From Acaudatibacter sp035532115 (GTDB lineage Bacteria; Pseudomonadota; Alphaproteobacteria; Caulobacterales; Caulobacteraceae), in contig DATKRO010000058.1 in NCBI GenBank assembly GCA_035532115.1, positions 51,595-115,594 on the forward strand: a DNA stretch of 64,000 bases. The letters are read 5' to 3'. Below are positions 62,372-64,000 of this stretch, in pieces. A model generated the notes under the pieces. The model saw only the letters and a program-made list of their open reading frames with translations, searched no databases and was not told the origin of the DNA. The first letter of the stretch is position 1. Each line of letters begins with the position of its first letter. The position numbers and the translations under genes are program-made.

Positions 62372-63091
62372 CTAGCGCGTCGCGGCGGCGCGCCCGCAAT
62401 AGTGCGCCAGGCGCCTGAGGGCGGCGGCGCCGTCGCCGCGGTAGGACGAGCCGTGCATCAGGGCCAGGGTGGAGGGGGCGAGCTGCGCCAGCCGCTCGAT
62501 CGCCGCTGCGGTGTTCGGCGCCATGGTCATGGCGTGGAAGACGTCCTCCATGGCGCAGGCCGCCTCGGTGACGTCGCTCTCGGTGATCGCCGGGCCGTCG
62601 CCACCGTGGGTCAGGAGGTCGCCGCAGAAGAGCACCCGGTGGGTCTCGTCGAACATGGCGCCGGCCTCCCAGCCGTGCGGCACGTGCGGCGTGTAGATCC
62701 AGCGCAGCCGGCGCCCGCCCAGATCGATGGTCTCGCCGTCGCCCAGCGCCCGCGGTGGCCGGTCGGCGAGATCGTTCAGCGACACCTGGCAAGCGATCTG
62801 CGAATGCGCCACCTGGGCATGCGGCGCGGCCTCCAGCCACTGGTTCAGCGAGCCGCACTCGTCCGCCTCGACATGGCCGAAGCTCAGGTAGCGGATCCGC
62901 TGCATCGGCATCACCCTCGCCAAGGCCGCCGAGATCGACGCAAAGAAGCCGCGGTGGCCGAGGTGGAACAGCATCGGCTCGTCGGCGGCGATCAGGAACT
63001 GGTTGAACGTGAAGGGCTCCGCCCCGATGCCGTCCACCGCGGTCGAGAATCGATAGACGCCGTCGGCGATCTCGTCGGTGCGGGTTTCCAT
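62372..63091 (-). CDS. MBL-fold metal-dependent hydrolase, flavodiiron-like (ODP) domain
   Basis: A 239-residue metallo-beta-lactamase fold protein. The motif FGHVEADECGSL (His73-x-Glu75-x-Asp77) is of the HxExD type found in flavodiiron oxygen/NO reductases rather than the HxHxDH of hydrolases; the next residue is Glu78 where flavodiirons have His. Further ligands appear in WIYTPHVPHGWEAGAMFDE, LFCGDLLTHGGDG and LALMHGSSYRGD. No flavodoxin domain is attached. It may bind a di-iron centre; the reaction is unknown. Confidence 0.82.
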   Translation of the reverse strand: METRTDEIADGVYRFSTAVDGIGAEPFTFNQFLIAADEPMLFHLGHRGFFASISAALARVMPMQRIRYLSFGHVEADECGSLNQWLEAAPHAQVAHSQIACQVSLNDLADRPPRALGDGETIDLGGRRLRWIYTPHVPHGWEAGAMFDETHRVLFCGDLLTHGGDGPAITESDVTEAACAMEDVFHAMTMAPNTAAAIERLAQLAPSTLALMHGSSYRGDGAAALRRLAHYCGRAAATR

Positions 63092-63218
63092 GGGCGCCTC
63101 CTGCGGGGCTGCGACCGATAACGCCCTCGACCTCGAAAGACGAGTCTGGTTCGGCGCCCGGTCACCGATACGGAAGCCGGGCGTGCGGGACGCGGGAGCA
63201 TCGTGCTACGGAGCGAGC

Positions 63219-64000
63219 GTGGCCGGGCCGATCATCGAACTCGAGAACGTCACCAAGCGCTACGGGTCCGTGGTTGCGTTGGCGGGGCTGTCGCTGGCGC
63301 TGGAGGCAGGCGGCTTCACGGCGCTCCTGGGCGGGTCGGGCTCGGGCAAGACCACGGCGCTGAAGATGATCAACGGCCTGGCGGCGCCCGACGCGGGCGA
63401 GATCCGGGTCGAGGGCCGGCCCGTCGCCGCCGAGCCCGGGCCGGCGCTGCGGCGACGCATCGGCTATGTGTTCCAGGAGATCGGGCTTTTCCCGCACATG
63501 AGCGTCGCCGAGAACATCGGCGTCGGGCCCAGGCTGGCCGGCTGGAGCAAGCCCGACATCGCCGCCCGCGTCGCCGAGCTGCTGGAGCTGATCGCTCTGC
63601 CACCCGATACTGCGGCGCGCCTGCCCGCCGCGCTCTCCGGCGGCCAGCGCCAGCGCGTCGGCGTCGCCCGCGCCCTCGCCGCCAAACCGGCGATCATGCT
63701 GATGGACGAGCCCTTCGGCGCCCTCGACCCGATCACCCGCGACGGCCTCGGACGCGACTATCGCGCCCTGCACGAGGCGCTGGGCCTCACCACCCTGATG
63801 GTCACCCACGACGTCTGGGAGGCGCTGCTGTTGGCCGACCGGATCGTGGTGATGCACGCCGGCGAGGTGCTGGCGGACGCCGCGCCCGCCGAACTGCTGG
63901 CCGGTCATCCGGACCAGCGGGTGCGCGCCTTGATGGAGACGCCGCGGCGCCAGGCCGAGCGGGTGGGCCAGCGTGCCGAGGCCGGCCGCACAAGCACGCC
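63219..64000 (+). CDS. ABC transporter ATP-binding protein, quaternary-amine type (3' end outside window)
   Basis: At least 260 residues, open at the right edge. GTG 63219 (MAGPIIELENVTKRYGSVVA) has GGAG 5 bases upstream. All ABC motifs are present: Walker A LLGGSGSGKTTALKMING, Q-loop YVFQEIGLFPHMSVAEN, signature ALSGGQRQRVGVARALA, Walker B IMLMDEPFGALDPITRD and H-loop TLMVTHDVWEALLLADRI. The sequence KMINGL and PITRDGL point to the OpuCA/ProV group importing glycine betaine, carnitine or choline. The CBS domains, if any, and the permease genes would lie beyond the window. Confidence 0.92.
   Translation, partial: MAGPIIELENVTKRYGSVVALAGLSLALEAGGFTALLGGSGSGKTTALKMINGLAAPDAGEIRVEGRPVAAEPGPALRRRIGYVFQEIGLFPHMSVAENIGVGPRLAGWSKPDIAARVAELLELIALPPDTAARLPAALSGGQRQRVGVARALAAKPAIMLMDEPFGALDPITRDGLGRDYRALHEALGLTTLMVTHDVWEALLLADRIVVMHAGEVLADAAPAELLAGHPDQRVRALMETPRRQAERVGQRAEAGRTST

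Overview
The window is GC-rich, densely coded chromosomal DNA of a free-living alphaproteobacterium. Several features point to the Caulobacterales (Caulobacter/Phenylobacterium-like). A TTAA-N7-TTAAC CtrA-type site lies between divergent flagellar operons. Alphaproteobacterial SOS boxes (GTTC-N7-GTTC) precede recA and radC. The purine genes are of the PurS/PurQ/small-PurL type, with the DUF1476 (F1-ATPase zeta inhibitor) gene close by. A large TonB-dependent receptor and phasin-like proteins also fit. The genus is an inference; no rRNA or tRNA gene is visible.

Layout. 1-9.5 kb: a partial DUF6544-like gene, a GAF/HisKA_2 kinase, a phasin-like protein, a CinA-type amidase with a SemiSWEET transporter, a TonB receptor with two small membrane proteins, a UvrD/PcrA helicase, and a frameshifted two-gene module. 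9.5-20 kb: small lipoprotein, Hsp20, PrmA, an M24B aminopeptidase, a lower-GC pair encoding a degenerate IrrE-like protein and its coupled partner, P450, SOS-linked RadC, a ParDE/RelBE-type toxin-antitoxin pair, and a Rieske fusion protein divergent from a Cys-rich regulator. 20-31 kb: GST, MFS transporter, PurB, a PhyH dioxygenase, DUF1476, a KirBac channel, and the purC-purS-purQ-(522-base structured gap)-purL cluster. 31-47 kb: bolA, an aldo/keto reductase-like gene and grxD, then rpsD, glyA, a DUF1254 protein, a TrmJ-type methyltransferase, a beta-lactamase-fold pseudoenzyme, icd, an APH-like kinase, a repeat-flanked GIY-YIG gene, alaS and recA. 47-57.5 kb: ICMT and ZIP membrane proteins, an ATP-grasp gene with two PLP enzymes, a His/Met-rich exported protein, a stomatin-like protein whose ribosome-binding site is buried in a perfect hairpin, and the fliP-fliO / flgB-flgC-fliE flagellar cluster. 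57.5-64 kb: a 2.7-kb segment bracketed by a perfect 20-bp direct repeat (first copy at the fliE 3' end), then SMP-30, nitroreductase, an AbrB-type protein, an MBL-fold protein and the start of a quaternary-amine-type ABC transporter ATPase.

How the genes work together. The clearest functional groups are de novo purine synthesis (purB, purC, purS, purQ, purL, with glyA supplying one-carbon units), the SOS/repair genes (recA, radC, uvrD), the iron-sulphur maturation pair bolA-grxD, and basal-body/export flagellar genes probably under CtrA. Accessory material is limited: the IrrE-like pair at 13.6-15.3 kb, the decayed module at 8.7-9.5 kb, the toxin-antitoxin pair, the GIY-YIG insertion and the fliE-linked segment. 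The best candidates for undescribed biology are the IrrE-like pair, the fliE-3'-end direct-repeat segment, the hairpin-occluded slipin RBS and the ATP-grasp/double-PLP cluster.
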